NCBI RefSeq assembly: GCF_023955655.1
Contig: NZ_JAMXHT010000003.1
Span: forward strand, 617,203-681,202
Direction: 5' to 3'
Source of the DNA: Ralstonia soli
GTDB taxonomy: Bacteria; Pseudomonadota; Gammaproteobacteria; Burkholderiales; Burkholderiaceae
DNA length: 64,000 nt
The position numbers and the translations under genes were made by a program. Each line of letters starts with the position of its first letter. Within the stretch, counting starts at the first letter, position 1. This document shows positions 27,082 through 36,334 of the stretch, in pieces. The notes beneath the pieces are model-generated. The model worked only from the letters and a program-made list of their open reading frames with translations, was not told the DNA's origin and did no database searches.

Positions 27082-28446
27082 ATGTCGATCCGCGAACAGC
27101 TATCCAGCCCGGACCACGCGCCGTTGTCCATGAACGGACACACGCCTAGCCATCATAGTGTGGGGGGACATCCGGCCTATCGAGACTTCAAGAAAACCGT
27201 CCATGAAGTGGTATTGGACCGCGTCGATCTAGAGCGGCTAGCTCGCTTCCCAACCGAGCAGGTCCGGCACGAGCTCGGTGCCTTGGTCAACAACATCATC
27301 GATGAGGAAAAGCTGCTGCTCAACGATACCGAGCGCCGGCAGATGACCACCGACGTGTATGACGAGATGTTCGGCTTCGGCCCGCTGGAGCCATTGCTGC
27401 AAGACCCGACTGTGTCGGACATCCTGGTCAACACCGCCAAGCAAGTCTATGTGGAGCGGCGCGGCAAGCTGGAACTCACCGACGTCACCTTTTACGACGA
27501 CAGCCATCTGATGAAGGTGATCGAGAAGATCGTATCACGCGTGGGCCGGCGGATTGACGAGACCAGCCCGATGGTTGATGCGCGCCTGCCCGACGGGTCA
27601 CGCGTGAACGCCATCATCCCGCCCTCGGCCATTGATGGGCCACTGCTTTCGATCCGCCGGTTTGCGACCAACCCGCTGCAAATCTCGGACCTCATCGATC
27701 TCAAGACGCTCACGCCACCGATGGCAAAGCTGATGCAAGCGCTGTCGCAAGCCAAGGTGAACGTACTCGTTTCAGGTGGCACGGGCAGCGGCAAGACCAC
27801 GCTGCTGAACATCCTTTCAGGCTTCATCCCAGCAGACGAACGGATGGTCACCATCGAAGATGCCGCTGAACTGCAACTGCGCCAGCCACACGTACTCCGC
27901 CTGGAAACGCGACCACCCAACATCGAGGGCAAGGGCGAGATCACGCAGCGGGCACTCGTGCGCAACGCGCTGCGCATGCGGCCGGATCGCATCCTCCTGG
28001 GCGAAGTGCGCGGCGGTGAAGCGCTGGACATGCTCAACGCCATGAACACCGGCCACGAGGGGTCGCTCACTACTGTCCACGCGAACACTCCGCGCGATGC
28101 GCTCACGCGCATGGAGAACATGGTGAACATGGCGGGTCTAAACCTGCCGCCCAAGACCATTCGGCAGCAAATCGCCTCGGCCATCACTGTAATCATCCAG
28201 GTGGCGCGACTGACCGATGGCCGCCGCAAGGTCATCAGCATCCAGGAAATCACCGGCATGGAAGGCGACGTGATCAACATGCAGGAAATCTTCACCTTCC
28301 AGCGCACGGGCATTGCACAGGACGGCGCCGTCAAAGGGCACTTCCGCGCCACCGGTGTGTATCCGAAGTTCGCTGAACGCCTGCGTGTGTTTGGGGTGGG
28401 CTTGCCAGACGAAACCTTTGATCCCGTCAGGCACTTCGAGGTTTGA
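27082..28446 (+). CDS. cpaF: Tad secretion ATPase CpaF/TadA
   Basis: A 454-residue hexameric traffic ATPase of the GspE/VirB11 type that powers Flp pilus polymerisation at the inner membrane. Features: an N-terminal helical domain ([17 protein letters not shown]), NTD motif [18 protein letters not shown], Walker [16 protein letters not shown] near 231, Walker [19 protein letters not shown], and the His box [12 protein letters not shown]. It is between cpaE and tadB with gaps of about 40 bp, one transcription unit. Confidence 0.96.
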   Translation: MSIREQLSSPDHAPLSMNGHTPSHHSVGGHPAYRDFKKTVHEVVLDRVDLERLARFPTEQVRHELGALVNNIIDEEKLLLNDTERRQMTTDVYDEMFGFGPLEPLLQDPTVSDILVNTAKQVYVERRGKLELTDVTFYDDSHLMKVIEKIVSRVGRRIDETSPMVDARLPDGSRVNAIIPPSAIDGPLLSIRRFATNPLQISDLIDLKTLTPPMAKLMQALSQAKVNVLVSGGTGSGKTTLLNILSGFIPADERMVTIEDAAELQLRQPHVLRLETRPPNIEGKGEITQRALVRNALRMRPDRILLGEVRGGEALDMLNAMNTGHEGSLTTVHANTPRDALTRMENMVNMAGLNLPPKTIRQQIASAITVIIQVARLTDGRRKVISIQEITGMEGDVINMQEIFTFQRTGIAQDGAVKGHFRATGVYPKFAERLRVFGVGLPDETFDPVRHFEV

Positions 28447-28488
28447 GGCCGGGTCAACCGGCCTAACCAAAGAAAGGGGGGCACCCAA

Positions 28489-29466
28489 ATGAACGAGATC
28501 TTCTACGCCTTCGCAATCCTGCTGTTCGTAGCGGTGGTGCTTTGCATCGAGGGCGTCTACCAATGGTGGAACAGCACCCACGGACCTGAGGCCAAGCGGA
28601 TCGACGAACGCATCCGAGCCTTGTCGGCCGGTGGCCATGTCGGGCAGGAACAGTTGTCGATTCTCAAGAAGCGCCTGCTCAGCGAGTCGCCCTGGTTCCA
28701 GCGCTGGCTGATGAGCCTGCCACGCGTGTCCGCCATCGACCGCTGGCTGGAGCAATCCGGCAGCCCATGGTCGGTCGCTCAACTGCTGGGCTACAGCACT
28801 CTGACCGCACTGTGCGTGCTGGCGCTCGGCGTGTGGCTGCAGATTCCCATGATCATCATGGTCCTGGCCGCGCTGGCCGCTTGCACACTGCCCGCCCTGT
28901 ATATCGTCAGGCGCCGGCATAAGCGGCTCAAGCAATTGGAAGCGCAACTTCCCGACGCGGTTGACATGATCGCGCGCGCGTTGCGCGCCGGCCATTCCTT
29001 CTCCAGTGCCCTTGGCATGGTTGGGCAAGAGATCAAGGCGCCAATGGGCCCCGAGTTCCGCATCACCTTCGACGAGATCAACTACGGTGTCCCACTCGAC
29101 GAGGCCTTGACCAACCTAGCGATGCGCGTACCAGTCAACGACCTTCGCTACTTCGTCATTGCGGTACTGATCCAACGTGAAAGCGGCGGCAACCTGGCTG
29201 AGATTCTTGACACCATCGGCAAGCTGGTCCGTGAACGCCTGAAGCTGTACGACAAGGTCCGAGTGCTCTCAGCCGAGGGGCGTCTGTCGGCATGGATTCT
29301 CGGCCTGCTGCCGTTCTGCACCGCTGGGCTGATTCTCCTAATCAATCCGGGCTTCATGAAGATACTCTGGGAAGACCCGATCGGGGTGAAGATGATCTGT
29401 GTGGCGCTATTCAACATGGTGCTTGGCATCTTCTGGATGCGCAAGATCATCCGTATCCGGGTCTGA
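28489..29466 (+). CDS. tadB: Tad inner-membrane platform protein TadB
   Basis: A 325-residue GspF-type membrane protein. The N-terminal helix is FAILLFVAVVLCIEGVY and a helix pair lies near 100-140. The cytoplasmic T2SSF domain follows, with QLPDAVDMIARALRAGHSFSSALGMV near 155-180. Two C-terminal helices end the protein (LLPFCTAGLILLINPGFM, MICVALFNMVLGIFWM). It forms the assembly platform with TadC. Preceded by AAAGGGGGG. Confidence 0.95.
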   Translation: MNEIFYAFAILLFVAVVLCIEGVYQWWNSTHGPEAKRIDERIRALSAGGHVGQEQLSILKKRLLSESPWFQRWLMSLPRVSAIDRWLEQSGSPWSVAQLLGYSTLTALCVLALGVWLQIPMIIMVLAALAACTLPALYIVRRRHKRLKQLEAQLPDAVDMIARALRAGHSFSSALGMVGQEIKAPMGPEFRITFDEINYGVPLDEALTNLAMRVPVNDLRYFVIAVLIQRESGGNLAEILDTIGKLVRERLKLYDKVRVLSAEGRLSAWILGLLPFCTAGLILLINPGFMKILWEDPIGVKMICVALFNMVLGIFWMRKIIRIRV

Positions 29467-29516
29467 CACGTATTGGTATTGATGTCAGCACTCAATTCCT
29501 TTGAAGGGGGCCGATC

Positions 29517-30470
29517 ATGCAGACCATCTATTCCGGACAAACCTTGGTGTTAGTCCTCATTTTCATCGCTGTCTTCGGTAGCGCACTCGGCCTGCTGCAA
29601 CTATTTTCGCCAGCGCGCGAACGCGGCCGCATACAGCAGATTGGGGGGCACACCGTCAGCACAAGCCCACAGGACAATGCGTGGGTTGAAAAGCTGGCCA
29701 CCTGGGCCAAGCCGGTCTCACAATTGTCGCTGCCCAAAGAAGGGTGGGAAAACTCGCAGATTCGCGTGCGCTTCATGAATGCAGGCTGGCGCCAGGCTTC
29801 GGCCCCGTCACTTTACTTTGCCCTCAAGACCGTCCTGGCAATCGTCCTTCCGCTGATTGCTTTGGCTTTCTTGAGCAGCAGTCACATGTTCGACAGCCGG
29901 GAGGCAATGATCGCAGTGCTCGGGACGCTAAGTGCCATCGGTTATTACCTGCCCAATTTCGCCTTGGCGCGCAAGATTGCGCTTCGGCAACGCGACGTGT
30001 TCGAAGAGTTCCCCGACGTAATCGACCTGCTCACGGTGTGTGTGGAAGCTGGCCTGGGACTGGACGCGGCCCTGATGCGTGTATCGCAGGAGCTTGCCTT
30101 ACGGTGTCCCGTGTTGGCCGACGAGCTGGAGCTCTTGCTGTTGGAGCTACGTTCTGGGTTCTCAAAGGAAAAAGCGTTGTTGAACTTTGCGTTGCGTACA
30201 GGTGTGGAAGACGTCGATAAGTTTGCATCGATGCTCATCCAAGCGGATCGTTTCGGCACCAGCCTCGCAGATTCGCTACGCGTGTTATCCGACATGCTGC
30301 GCACCAAGCGCCGGATGCTGGCGGAGGAACAGGCGGCAAAGATCGCCCTCAAGTTACTTTTCCCGCTGATTTTCTTCATCTTCCCCTCGCTGATGCTGGT
30401 ACTGCTCGGGCCGGCAGTCATTCAGATCTATCGGGTTCTACTGCCCACCCTGAGTGCCCAAGGAGCCTGA
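29517..30470 (+). CDS. tadC: Tad inner-membrane platform protein TadC
   Basis: A 317-residue second platform protein: N-terminal helix LVLVLIFIAVFGSALGLLQLF, helices near 100-145, the T2SSF domain with EFPDVIDLLTVCVEAGLGLDAALMRV, and a C-terminal helix LFPLIFFIFPSLMLVLLGPA. The start has AAGGGGG upstream. It is the last intact gene of the plus-strand Tad operon; the following reading frame is only a stub (30472-30489). Confidence 0.95.
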   Translation: MQTIYSGQTLVLVLIFIAVFGSALGLLQLFSPARERGRIQQIGGHTVSTSPQDNAWVEKLATWAKPVSQLSLPKEGWENSQIRVRFMNAGWRQASAPSLYFALKTVLAIVLPLIALAFLSSSHMFDSREAMIAVLGTLSAIGYYLPNFALARKIALRQRDVFEEFPDVIDLLTVCVEAGLGLDAALMRVSQELALRCPVLADELELLLLELRSGFSKEKALLNFALRTGVEDVDKFASMLIQADRFGTSLADSLRVLSDMLRTKRRMLAEEQAAKIALKLLFPLIFFIFPSLMLVLLGPAVIQIYRVLLPTLSAQGA

Positions 30471-30471
30471 C

Positions 30472-30489
30472 ATGAGTAAGCGAAGGTAG
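30472..30489 (+). pseudogene. Five-codon stub after tadC (probable relic of tadD)
   Basis: Two bases after the tadC stop, an ATG preceded by AAGGAG at six-base spacing opens a frame reading MSKRR and then stops at TAG. The site is exactly where tadD (a TPR lipoprotein) normally follows tadC. The translation signal is intact and the body is gone, which suggests a deletion breakpoint. That the missing gene was tadD is inferred from Tad locus order. Confidence 0.5.
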
Positions 30490-31047
30490 CTTGGTGGTAA
30501 AGGCCCCCGGACCGTCATTTGGCGCTCTGCGCCAGCGGTGGTCCTGTTCCCGGACGCGCGCCGGGCTTTTTCTTTTGTTCGTGAGCAGAATTCGACCTGC
30601 CCGACACGGCGATACTGGCCGCCGCCATTCTTGAGCCCAACCAAATTCGTGCCCCCAAGCATCGAAAAACGATGGGCGGGCTTCCAGAAGCTCAGGAGGA
30701 TGGCCTCCAACCAGTCATCCTCACAGGCCAGCGCAAGAACGAACGTGCAGCCATCCAACAGGTGCATATTGACTTGGAGGGCTGTATCCAGCCGATTCCC
30801 AATGCAAAGAGCGGCAAGGCCGATGCGGGAAGTTGCGGTCGCCAACCTTCTGGCCCAATAACGAGATATGGGCACGCTCGCTTGCTAGGGCTCCCGGTGT
30901 TCGGCAGGTTGTTTCGAGTCGCAGGGCCAGCTGAAAAGGAACGCCCAAGAGAAGGCTGGGCGATTCAACCCAGAGCGAGTGCAAAAATCAGTTCTGAGCT
31001 TCTGTTTGGCCGGACACCAGATACAACAGCGTCAACAAATCAAGGAA
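30490..31047. other. Gap between the convergent tad operons
   Basis: About 560 bases without a recognised gene. The first 90 contain nested hairpins and a terminator (listed). The rest carries open frames on both strands (minus 30438-30875 is the longest) with no motif I recognise and no clear ribosome binding site. It may be debris from the event that removed the gene after tadC. Confidence 0.45.
30549..30577 (+). terminator. Rho-independent terminator of the tad operon
   Basis: CCCGG-ACGCGCG-CCGGG followed by CTTTTTCTTTTG. It is preceded by a second GC-rich hairpin (TGGCGC-TCT-GCGCCA within GGACC...GGTCC, 30508-30543). Good position, 80 bp after tadC. Confidence 0.75.
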
Positions 31048-32202
31048 CTAGGATCCAGATCTGACATCATCAAGCGGCAATGGCTGATGGTGCGCCGTTT
31101 CCGTGTTGGGCGACACTCGCTGGCGAAGCAGAATATTTTTCAGTTGTGACCGTGCCGGCTCCTCGATTGCACTGTAGGCAAGCGCACTTAAGGCCACTAC
31201 AGTAACCATTGAGACGACAGTCAGGGCAGTCGCTGCGCCCGGAATGGAATGCACCACCGGATTCGCAGCGAGTACGCGGATGAGATCGGTGAATGGCCCA
31301 TGTATCAGATAAATGGAATATGACCAAACGCCAAGCGCGTAGATCGCGCGAGTGCCGAGTATTTTTGAGAGCAAGCCACGCTGAAATGACAAGCTGATAA
31401 TCAAAGCTGGGAAGAGCATGGCCAACGCGGTGTCGGAGAGGGGAATACACAACAGGGCGACGACCGTGATGCCAATAGTGGTCGACATAGGTGTGCAGCC
31501 AAGAATTTCCCGCACTCGGGCTATCGAACGTATCCGATATGCAAGCAGGCCGAGGGAAAAGCCAGCAATGCAGCGCACCATTGGGCCAATCGAATCAAAT
31601 GCACAAAGATCCAGGGGCCCATTGCGCTCGCGCTGCGAGCCAAGAACTAGCGATGGGTCCACGAGGGACAAGGTAACAATGCTAGCCAGGCTGGCAATCG
31701 ATCCGGCGATGACATACGACTTGCGGCTGTAGAGCAGAATAGAAACCAGCAGTGGAAATAGCAGGTATGCCGCCCATTCCGTGCTAATCGACCACGCAGA
31801 GCTCACGATGGATGGCGCAATACCCCACGACTGAATCATGAGCGTGTTTGCAACGATCACGAAGAAGAAAGCGAATACATTGCTCATCGGCACTGCGCCT
31901 CCCAGCAATAATCCAGCAGCCAGGCATGTCGTGATGAACAAGTAGAGCGGGTAGACACGAAAGATCCGCCGTATCAGGAACTTGCGGTAGGCTTTGCCAG
32001 AGAATCCGTCTCGGAACATTGAGCCGTAATTCAAAGCCATAACGAATCCGCTCAGTACGAAGAACAGATCTACGGCCAGATAGCCGTGACGGAAAAACGC
32101 CGAAATCGGCCCGTTGCCCGTCACCGGATGGAAGTGATAAACCACAACGTAGAGCGCCGCGACGCCACGCAACCCCGTCAGTGATTTGAGTTCGTTATCC
32201 AC
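31048..32202 (-). CDS. Acyltransferase 3 family membrane protein (OafA/NodX-like)
   Basis: A 384-residue, about ten-helix inner-membrane acyltransferase. The start is GTG at 32202 behind GGACGGGGG; the frame is open to 32223. Motifs: SLTGLRGVAALYVVVYHF with the conserved R and H near the start, GYLAVDLFFVLSGFVMA, and FLIRRIFRVYPLYLF (the RxxR of the family). Such enzymes O-acetylate or O-acylate surface sugars from cytoplasmic acyl donors. It begins 45 bp after the TadE-like gene on the same strand, so it seems to be the last gene of the tadG operon, an unusual member for a Tad locus. Confidence 0.88.
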   Translation of the reverse strand: MDNELKSLTGLRGVAALYVVVYHFHPVTGNGPISAFFRHGYLAVDLFFVLSGFVMALNYGSMFRDGFSGKAYRKFLIRRIFRVYPLYLFITTCLAAGLLLGGAVPMSNVFAFFFVIVANTLMIQSWGIAPSIVSSAWSISTEWAAYLLFPLLVSILLYSRKSYVIAGSIASLASIVTLSLVDPSLVLGSQRERNGPLDLCAFDSIGPMVRCIAGFSLGLLAYRIRSIARVREILGCTPMSTTIGITVVALLCIPLSDTALAMLFPALIISLSFQRGLLSKILGTRAIYALGVWSYSIYLIHGPFTDLIRVLAANPVVHSIPGAATALTVVSMVTVVALSALAYSAIEEPARSQLKNILLRQRVSPNTETAHHQPLPLDDVRSGS

Positions 32203-32247
32203 TGAGCCCCCGTCCGCCCGCAATGGCGGCGAATCTCGAAAGGTGGG

Positions 32248-32703
32248 TCAGGTACAGGGGCCGCCGGACGTCGAGCTGTTCGCGTCTTGCCCCATGATCT
32301 CGCGGGGCAGATAGGTGGAAAAACCCGGTACGGCTATCGAAGAAAAACCCATCCAGGCGGCAGGAGAAACGGGGGAGACTGTGAGCCCCGCAACGCTGAC
32401 GGAAACACCCGCGCAATTGGTGGCATCGCAGGTAGTACTCACAGTTCCGCTGGCGTCGTACCACTGCACGGTCACGTTCGTCGCTTGGAGGCTGGGCAGG
32501 ATACGCTGCATCCTGGCGAGTACGGTTCCTGATCCAATGCTGCACACTACCGCCTGACGAGCGCCCCAGCGCGTTGCCTCACCAACCGCATTCCAGGTGT
32601 AGAGGATGCGCCCAAAGTCGAGAATGGCGAGCACCACCGTCAGGAACATTGCTGCAACGATAGCGAATTCAAGCGCCGTTGTACCCTTCTGATGCTTATT
32701 CAT
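32248..32703 (-). CDS. tadE: TadE-family minor pseudopilin, copy 2
   Basis: A 151-residue pseudopilin. Class III-like N-terminus: MNKHQKG, TTALEFAIVAAMFLTVVLAILDFGR, with the Glu five residues after the Gly. The ATG at 32703 overlaps the end of the upstream TadE gene by eight bases, so translation is coupled. The C-terminal part has CDATNC and a Cys near the end (GGPCT), possible disulfides. It is processed by CpaA and may initiate or cap the Flp pilus. Could equally be called TadF. Confidence 0.88.
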   Translation of the reverse strand: MNKHQKGTTALEFAIVAAMFLTVVLAILDFGRILYTWNAVGEATRWGARQAVVCSIGSGTVLARMQRILPSLQATNVTVQWYDASGTVSTTCDATNCAGVSVSVAGLTVSPVSPAAWMGFSSIAVPGFSTYLPREIMGQDANSSTSGGPCT

Positions 32704-33187
32704 AAGCCTGCCTCATGGTCACAGAGATGCTCCCAAACGTGATCGCCGTGATGCTTCCAGTGCCACCCGAATAGAAGCGAGTGAATGCCAACAGATCCAA
32801 CGCGGGCACGAATGGATAGCCCGAGATCGCCACGGTCACCGTGTTGATCGCTGGATTGGTGCCTTGAGCAATATTGGAGGTGCAACTCGTGTTGGACGCG
32901 TCGCAAATCGATACCATGTTCGCGGCAAGCCCTGGGGCCAGCGGCGTGGGAGTACCGCTCACGGTGGGCTTTCCATAGACAGCCAGGTTCGTCGCTGTGG
33001 CGTAAGCGGCCGTGCTACCAGCCGCTTGCGTGCTCAGATAACGAGCAGCATCGCGTGCTGCTTTAGTCAGGGTGTTGTACGTGTAGATGGCGCGGCCAAA
33101 TTCCGTGATCGCAAAGGTGATCGCCAGCAAAATGCTGATAACAATGGCCAGTTCGACCAGCGCCACGCCTCTTTGTCGTGTTTTCAT
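32696..33187 (-). CDS. tadF: TadE-family minor pseudopilin, copy 1
   Basis: A 163-residue pseudopilin with N-terminus MKTRQRGVALVELAIVISIL and LAITFAITEFGRAIYTYNTL, the TadE-like domain. The Gly-VALVE cleavage site fits CpaA. The C-terminal half is Thr/Ala-rich with CDASNTSCTSN, a likely disulfide loop. It is ten bases downstream of tadG. The tadE/tadF naming of the two copies is arbitrary; both belong to the same family. Confidence 0.88.
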   Translation of the reverse strand: MKTRQRGVALVELAIVISILLAITFAITEFGRAIYTYNTLTKAARDAARYLSTQAAGSTAAYATATNLAVYGKPTVSGTPTPLAPGLAANMVSICDASNTSCTSNIAQGTNPAINTVTVAISGYPFVPALDLLAFTRFYSGGTGSITAITFGSISVTMRQAYE

Positions 33188-33196
33188 CGCTCGCTC

Positions 33197-34459
33197 CTAC
33201 TGCACCAGTGCGGGAATCAACGGCCCCACCGTGCCACCCGCCAGGCCACTCGGTGTGCATGGACTGGTCAAACTTCCGGCATTACCCCGGTACTCGAACT
33301 GGGGCGTAGCGTGCACCCCATCGATGGGCTGCAACATCAGCATGCACGCGTAGTCGATGATCTTCGAAGCAGAGGAAATAACCGGCACCAGAACGATGCG
33401 CCGGTTCAAACCATAGGTGGCAAGGTCACCGCCAGCTCCACTTGTCGCAAGATTTTTGTAGCCGCCCTGAATGTTGAGGGCGGTAATCTTGTCCCCGCCG
33501 TTCACGCTGGTGCCGGTATCGTCGTAATTGGCGTAGGCCAGCCGCTTGTTCTTGAAGTTGTCGGCGGTCTTGTCAGATCCGCTTGCGGGCGTGCCACCGT
33601 AGGCGTTTTGCGGCACCGCGTTGGTCCAATTGGTGGACGTATAGGCGTAACCTGTGAAATCCGGTTGCAATGTCGACGCATTGGATTTGTTCTTGTAGAT
33701 GCCAAAGCGGGCGTTCCAATTGTCGTCAACGGACACCTTTGCGCCGGGTGTACCTAGTTGGTCTCCGACCTTGGAATTGCAGTAGCCCTGATCCATCTCG
33801 AGCTTCGTTTCATTTGCATTGGTGCTGCCATCGAGGTTGTACCACCCCATCTCCCCAGGCGGGACTGACGAGCAACCCGTGCCACTGCAGCTGTTGTAGA
33901 CCATGCCAACCCATTCACCGACCTGAAACCCATAGTCGGGAGCAGTTTGTCCGGATTTCGGGGTCAAGGCCACCGGAATAGGGCATGTGCTCTGTGCATG
34001 AACCCGTGTCGCCACAGCAACCGCACCCACGGCATTGCTGGTGGCCCCACCAACAAACCGCATCAACAGCGCGGTAATTCCACTCGTGAGGTGGTCGCAT
34101 TTCACGTAGCGGGCATTTGCGACTGGCGAGAAGCTCGAACTGAACGTACCTGTCAGAGAATCGCTGAACGTAACATCCGAAGCGGTCAGCGCTGGGGAAA
34201 CCTTCTGGTACTTGATCCGGTTCGCATTACCGGCCGTCAGCCCCGCGCTTGTCGCGCGCGTCAACGCATCGGAGTTGCCATCCAACTCCTGCGCTGCCGA
34301 CAGCGCACAACTATCCACCGCAGACTGGAGCTCTGTCTTGGCGACGAACAACCCACCGAGGTCGATGACCAAGCCAGCCATTCCCAACAGGATAGCGATG
34401 ACTAGGCCGACCATCGGGAGCACCACTCCCCTCTGCTTCTGGTTGCAATATCTACGCAT
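33197..34459 (-). CDS. tadG: TadG-type von Willebrand-like pseudopilin
   Basis: A 420-residue protein; the start at 34459 follows GGAGGCGAGGC while the frame is open to 34612. The N-terminus MRRYCNQKQRGVVLPMVGLV and LLGMAGLVIDLGGLFVAKTE is the TadG/Tad-like N-terminal segment (a single helix). The rest is extracytoplasmic with several Cys (SCALSAAQE, STCPIPVALTPKSG, SCSGTGCSSVP) and a C-terminal CTPSG. TadG helps pilus assembly in the envelope; a complete VWA MIDAS motif is not obvious. First gene of the convergent tadG-E-F-acyltransferase operon. Confidence 0.88.
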   Translation of the reverse strand: MRRYCNQKQRGVVLPMVGLVIAILLGMAGLVIDLGGLFVAKTELQSAVDSCALSAAQELDGNSDALTRATSAGLTAGNANRIKYQKVSPALTASDVTFSDSLTGTFSSSFSPVANARYVKCDHLTSGITALLMRFVGGATSNAVGAVAVATRVHAQSTCPIPVALTPKSGQTAPDYGFQVGEWVGMVYNSCSGTGCSSVPPGEMGWYNLDGSTNANETKLEMDQGYCNSKVGDQLGTPGAKVSVDDNWNARFGIYKNKSNASTLQPDFTGYAYTSTNWTNAVPQNAYGGTPASGSDKTADNFKNKRLAYANYDDTGTSVNGGDKITALNIQGGYKNLATSGAGGDLATYGLNRRIVLVPVISSASKIIDYACMLMLQPIDGVHATPQFEYRGNAGSLTSPCTPSGLAGGTVGPLIPALVQ

Positions 34460-34678
34460 GTGCCTCGCCTCCGCCGATGTAAATGGCTGCTGGGCGTTGT
34501 ATTGACTGCCTGACGCGAGCTGCTTCCCCGCGTGCAGGTTTCCCCGTCCCTTCTCGTCAGTTGTAGCCGCCGCAAGCGCAGTCGGAAACTGTCCGTACGT
34601 ATGATTCAGCACTGAAACGCGAAGTCTCTGTACGTTTGCATTGCGCTCAGCTTGTGCACGCAGCGCATGCAGCCTCTG

Positions 34679-35125
34679 CTACCGAAACGTCCAGAACCGA
34701 TGCAACACAAACGTCAACGGTGGCACGACCGACAGAATCGCCGCCAGCCCGATCCAGTAGCTCAGGCCCAGCGTCTGGGCCAGCCACGAGATCCCAAGCG
34801 TGAGCGCCAGGCCAAGCAACGAGACGGCATAGAAGCGCAGGAAGTTGGCACGCCCGGGCTTGGCCGAGAAGCTCCACAGCGCGTTGAGCAGGTACGAGCA
34901 GACGTTGGCACAGACAAACGCCACGCCATTGGCCGTGACCTGAGAAGCAGAAAAACCGTTGATGAGCGTGGTGGCAATCGCGACGTGCACGCCGGTAGCC
35001 GCGACGCCTGAGACGCCGAAGCGGGCCACGCGGATCAGCATCATGCGATCCGGAAAACGCTGCGCAAGCGTTGGCGGCTGCGCACCCGCCAGGGCCTCCA
35101 TGACGCCCGATTCTGCGTGTCGCAT
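34679..35125 (-). CDS. GtrA-like flippase family protein
   Basis: A 148-residue, four-helix membrane protein; the start at 35125 has GGGAGGGA upstream. Motifs: RFGVSGVAATGVHVAIATTLI, FVCANVCSYLLNALWSF (family N..S..N), and the C-terminal LTFVLHRFWTFR, the GtrA end signature. GtrA proteins are thought to flip undecaprenyl-phosphate glucose, or to help GtrB enzymes. The likely partner GtrB is 19 kb away at 14704-15717. It lies 220 bp upstream of tadG on the same strand. Confidence 0.9.
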   Translation of the reverse strand: MRHAESGVMEALAGAQPPTLAQRFPDRMMLIRVARFGVSGVAATGVHVAIATTLINGFSASQVTANGVAFVCANVCSYLLNALWSFSAKPGRANFLRFYAVSLLGLALTLGISWLAQTLGLSYWIGLAAILSVVPPLTFVLHRFWTFR

Positions 35126-35237
35126 GATGTCCCTCCCCTACCCTCTACCACCATTCTTGGCGGCACGGGAGGCTTGAGAAATCCATCAAACGGATGACGA
35201 GGCTGAGGGCAATCGGACGAGTGCGGTGTGTGCTGTG

Positions 35238-36317
35238 TCAGTCGGCATCGCCATCGCTGCCACCGTGCGTCCGATCAAACCGGCGCAGGGTTTCGATACG
35301 TTCACGCGTGAGCGGGTGCGACGAAAAAAACGCCGCGGCTTCGTCATCGCTGGCGGCATCAGGCTGCTTCGCGGTGTTCGCCTTGCGCGTACCGCCGTGC
35401 GTGTCTTCCAACGCCTGGAGCACATCGGCGAATGCGCCCACTGACAAGCCGTTCGCCTGCAACAGGCGCGCGGCATAGCGGTCGGCATCGCGCTCGTAGT
35501 CGCGCGAGTAGCGCAGCGTGAGCAGCGCCGCCGGCACGCCAGACAGGATGGTCGACACATCGCCAAACAGCAGCGCGGCCGTTGTGCCGATGGCCGACGA
35601 CTGAATCACCTGGCGCAACCCGTGGCGATATTCCACGTGGCCGGCCTCGTGCGCCAGCACACCTGTCAGGCCATCGCCCTCACCCACCAGTTTGACCAGC
35701 GCATCCGTCACGATGATGTCGCCGCCGGGCAGCGCAAAGGCGTTGGCACCGATGGCGCCATCCCGAAAGACGATGTGATACGTGTGCGTTGCCTGTGGCG
35801 CACGCAGCGCGGCAAACCTTGCGCGAATGCGGTCCTGCTGCGCGACAGGCAGCTTGCTCGGCTTGAGCCAGCGCTCGTCCAGCGCCGTCAGCGTGCTGCG
35901 GCCGAGCTGCGCTTCCACGCGCTGCGGCACCATGCCAGCCACCACCTTCGCGCCCCACGGCAAGCCGTAGCGGTAGCCCAGCGCCAGCACCACCACCATG
36001 GCGAGCAGCGAGCCCAGCGCCAGCTTCCAGCTGTTCTGCGCCAGGACAACCCAGCCTTCGCGATACCCCGTGCGATGCAGCAGCGCATTGAGCGCGGCCT
36101 GCTCGCCCGGGTCGGTGATCTCGCAGAAGGCACCGTCGTCGAAGGTGATCAGGCGCGGCGCATGCTTGACGCGCTCCGACACGCGTAACGTAACGAGCGG
36201 CGCGCGACGCAGCGCCGTGCCTTCGGGGTCGAACAGCACGGCCTCGCCCGCCTCGACGGCAAGGCGCACGGGTTGCGCGCGCGAGGTGCGGCCGTCGAAG
36301 TAGATGGCGAGGATCAT
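35238..36317 (-). CDS. M48 family zinc metallopeptidase
   Basis: A 359-residue membrane peptidase. The start at 36317 gives MILAIYFDGRTSRAQPVRL; the frame is open to 36608 but that overlaps DUF898. The N-terminal part is a beta-rich domain, one helix (LALGSLLAMVVVLALGYRYG) near 130-150, then GVLAHEAGHVEYRHG, the HExxH zinc site near 221, and ERDADRYAARLL with the third zinc ligand Glu. The catalytic domain is probably periplasmic. It is 17 bp downstream of the DUF898 gene, an operon pairing common in this bacterial group. Confidence 0.9.
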   Translation of the reverse strand: MILAIYFDGRTSRAQPVRLAVEAGEAVLFDPEGTALRRAPLVTLRVSERVKHAPRLITFDDGAFCEITDPGEQAALNALLHRTGYREGWVVLAQNSWKLALGSLLAMVVVLALGYRYGLPWGAKVVAGMVPQRVEAQLGRSTLTALDERWLKPSKLPVAQQDRIRARFAALRAPQATHTYHIVFRDGAIGANAFALPGGDIIVTDALVKLVGEGDGLTGVLAHEAGHVEYRHGLRQVIQSSAIGTTAALLFGDVSTILSGVPAALLTLRYSRDYERDADRYAARLLQANGLSVGAFADVLQALEDTHGGTRKANTAKQPDAASDDEAAAFFSSHPLTRERIETLRRFDRTHGGSDGDAD

Positions 36318-36334
36318 GGCTTGCCTTGCGGTGC

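Noticed and set aside
30438..30875. 145-codon minus frame after tadC
   Set aside because: It runs over the tadC end and the terminator hairpins; no motif. Treated as unassigned debris.
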